Below, in pieces: positions 32,744 through 33,750 of a stretch of DNA of 33,750 nt. The first letter of the stretch is position 1. Each line of letters starts with the position of its first letter. The notes beneath the pieces were generated by a model. The model had not been told where the DNA came from, made no database searches, and was given only the letters and a program-made list of their open reading frames with translations. The stretch is from Multifurca ochricompacta (taxonomy: Eukaryota > Basidiomycota > Agaricomycetes > Russulales > Russulaceae), in assembly GCA_022496185.1 (NCBI GenBank), contig WTXG01000342.1:1-33750 (forward strand), in the 5' to 3' direction. The position numbers and the translations under genes were made by a program.

Positions 32744-33750
32744 ATGCCCAATCCCAGTACCCCACCCAACTCCAACGACCCTCACCCAGGGAAAACACTC
32801 TCTGAGACAACCCCGTTGAAGAGAGATCTTCCAGGAAGTGAAACCCACAGCTCTCTACCTTACCTCAAAGCCTCAGAACGCTATAAAAACATGACTTTTG
32901 ACGCTTCTGAAAAATTTGTCGGGCCCATGCCTATCGACAAATTCTTATCGGAATTTGTTCCAAAGGCACACAAACCACGACCAACAAATACGATATCGTT
33001 TACCCAATCAACTGTTTCACAACACGAGAATGAATTTGCGAGTTCCTCTGCCATCTAGTCGATGTATGATTCCAACGCTTACACCTGACATAGATTCAAG
33101 CAATCGATGCATCCGGACTTTGTCCTAACCTCAAATTTGTCAACACCACCACTTCACAGAAGGGACCATATCGCCTGAAACCTGACATCTCCGTTTATTC
33201 CGGCAATGGGATTGGTCCTGACAACCCAAACTCACTCGATTGGCGAGCGGTCGACTTGTGGATAGAGAACAAGGCGAACGCAGCGACATATTCCGCACTC
33301 ACGCAGAGATGAAGAAAGCCGAAGAACACGTAAAGAGTCACGTACGATGGACAAATTCTGCCTATAAGATCTGCGGCCAGTTGCTCGCATATGCATCAGC
33401 GCTCCACCGTTCCCAATTCCGCTTTTTCTCTTTTCTGTCATCATTTTCAGTGAATCCGCTCGCCTACTTAGATGGGATCGTAGTGGTGTCATCTACACCG
33501 ATGCATTCAAATGGGCCACACAACCAACACCCTTTTCGAATTCTTTTGGAGATTTAATTTCCTTTCTGATGTCGATCGCGGTTATGATACCACCGTTACC
33601 CTGTACCTGACGACGACGCCGAAGTGGCCCTTTCTAAACTGAAGACCTACCAGGGATTGGGGAGTATCACGAAGACGGATCTTCACAAGTTCCTTGTCCG
33701 CGACGACATCAACGGAGAGCTCAGATCCTACATCACACCAGGTGCAGTGT
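32744..33750 (+). CDS. FunK1 fungal-type protein kinase, 5' part; four apparent 1-base deletions
   Basis: The first ATG in the frame is at 32744 (MPNPSTPPNSND). Exon 1 ends at 33037 (HENEF). The intron 33038-33093 has a GC donor (GCGAGT) and ends ACATAG. Exon 2 continues with IQAIDASGLCPNLKFVNTT, LKPDISVYS, DWRAVDLWIENK, then in shifted frames VRWTNSAYKICGQLLAYASALHRSQFR, SARLLRWDRSGVIYTDAF, FLSDVDRGYDTTV and LGSITKTDLHKFLV. These are the conserved N-terminal blocks of the FunK1 family, an Agaricomycete kinase family of largely unknown role. The frame slips near 33272, 33434, 33526 and 33600; each fits one missing base in or beside a short homopolymer (GG, TTTT, AA, CCC). The kinase core lies beyond the right edge. 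Confidence 0.88.

Overview
The window looks like a piece of an Agaricomycete (mushroom-type basidiomycete) genome. Host genes are broken by many 48-95 bp introns. Two protein families typical of Agaricomycetes are present (a FunK1 gene and a basidiomycete kinase-like gene), together with a decayed NACHT-type STAND gene and LTR retrotransposons. There is no bacterial-style operon, CRISPR array or rRNA, and I saw no tRNA. I cannot name the species.

Layout. (1) 1-9141 is a nested retrotransposon block, all on the minus strand except one solo LTR. A Ty1/copia element (5' LTR 8637-9141, gag-pol 7709-3156) is interrupted in RNase H by a Ty3/gypsy element (5' LTR 2577-3155, gag and pol to position 1 and beyond). 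Its gag is interrupted by a solo LTR of the same gypsy family (7043-7636, CAGAC target-site duplication). (2) 9142-14120 is gene-poor. It holds a possible poly-A retroposon tail and a decayed NACHT NTPase gene (10540-11525, minus). (3) 14121-18191 (+) is a 20-exon DHTKD1/2-oxoglutarate-dehydrogenase-like E1 gene. (4) 19225-23604 (+) encodes a long Ser/Pro-rich protein I do not recognise. (5) 24627-29856 (-) is SMC1, the cohesin ATPase, with 24 exons. (6) 30359-31683 (+) is a basidiomycete kinase-like gene transcribed divergently from SMC1. (7) 32744 to the window end (+) is the 5' part of a FunK1 gene.

The genes do not form one pathway: cohesin, mitochondrial 2-oxoacid oxidation and two kinase-like families lie side by side. 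The notable signals concern structure and splicing. By my manual models, 8 of 47 introns use a GC rather than GT donor. A 6-nt micro-exon encodes the Asn-Asn of the thiamine-diphosphate motif in the E1 gene. Three nonsense codons in the copia element all fit CGA to TGA changes. Twelve reading-frame breaks in host genes are all of the 'one base missing' class, often at homopolymers, which suggests assembly or sequencing deletions rather than true gene decay.

All exon limits were derived by hand from frame continuity and family knowledge. No alignment or search was run.
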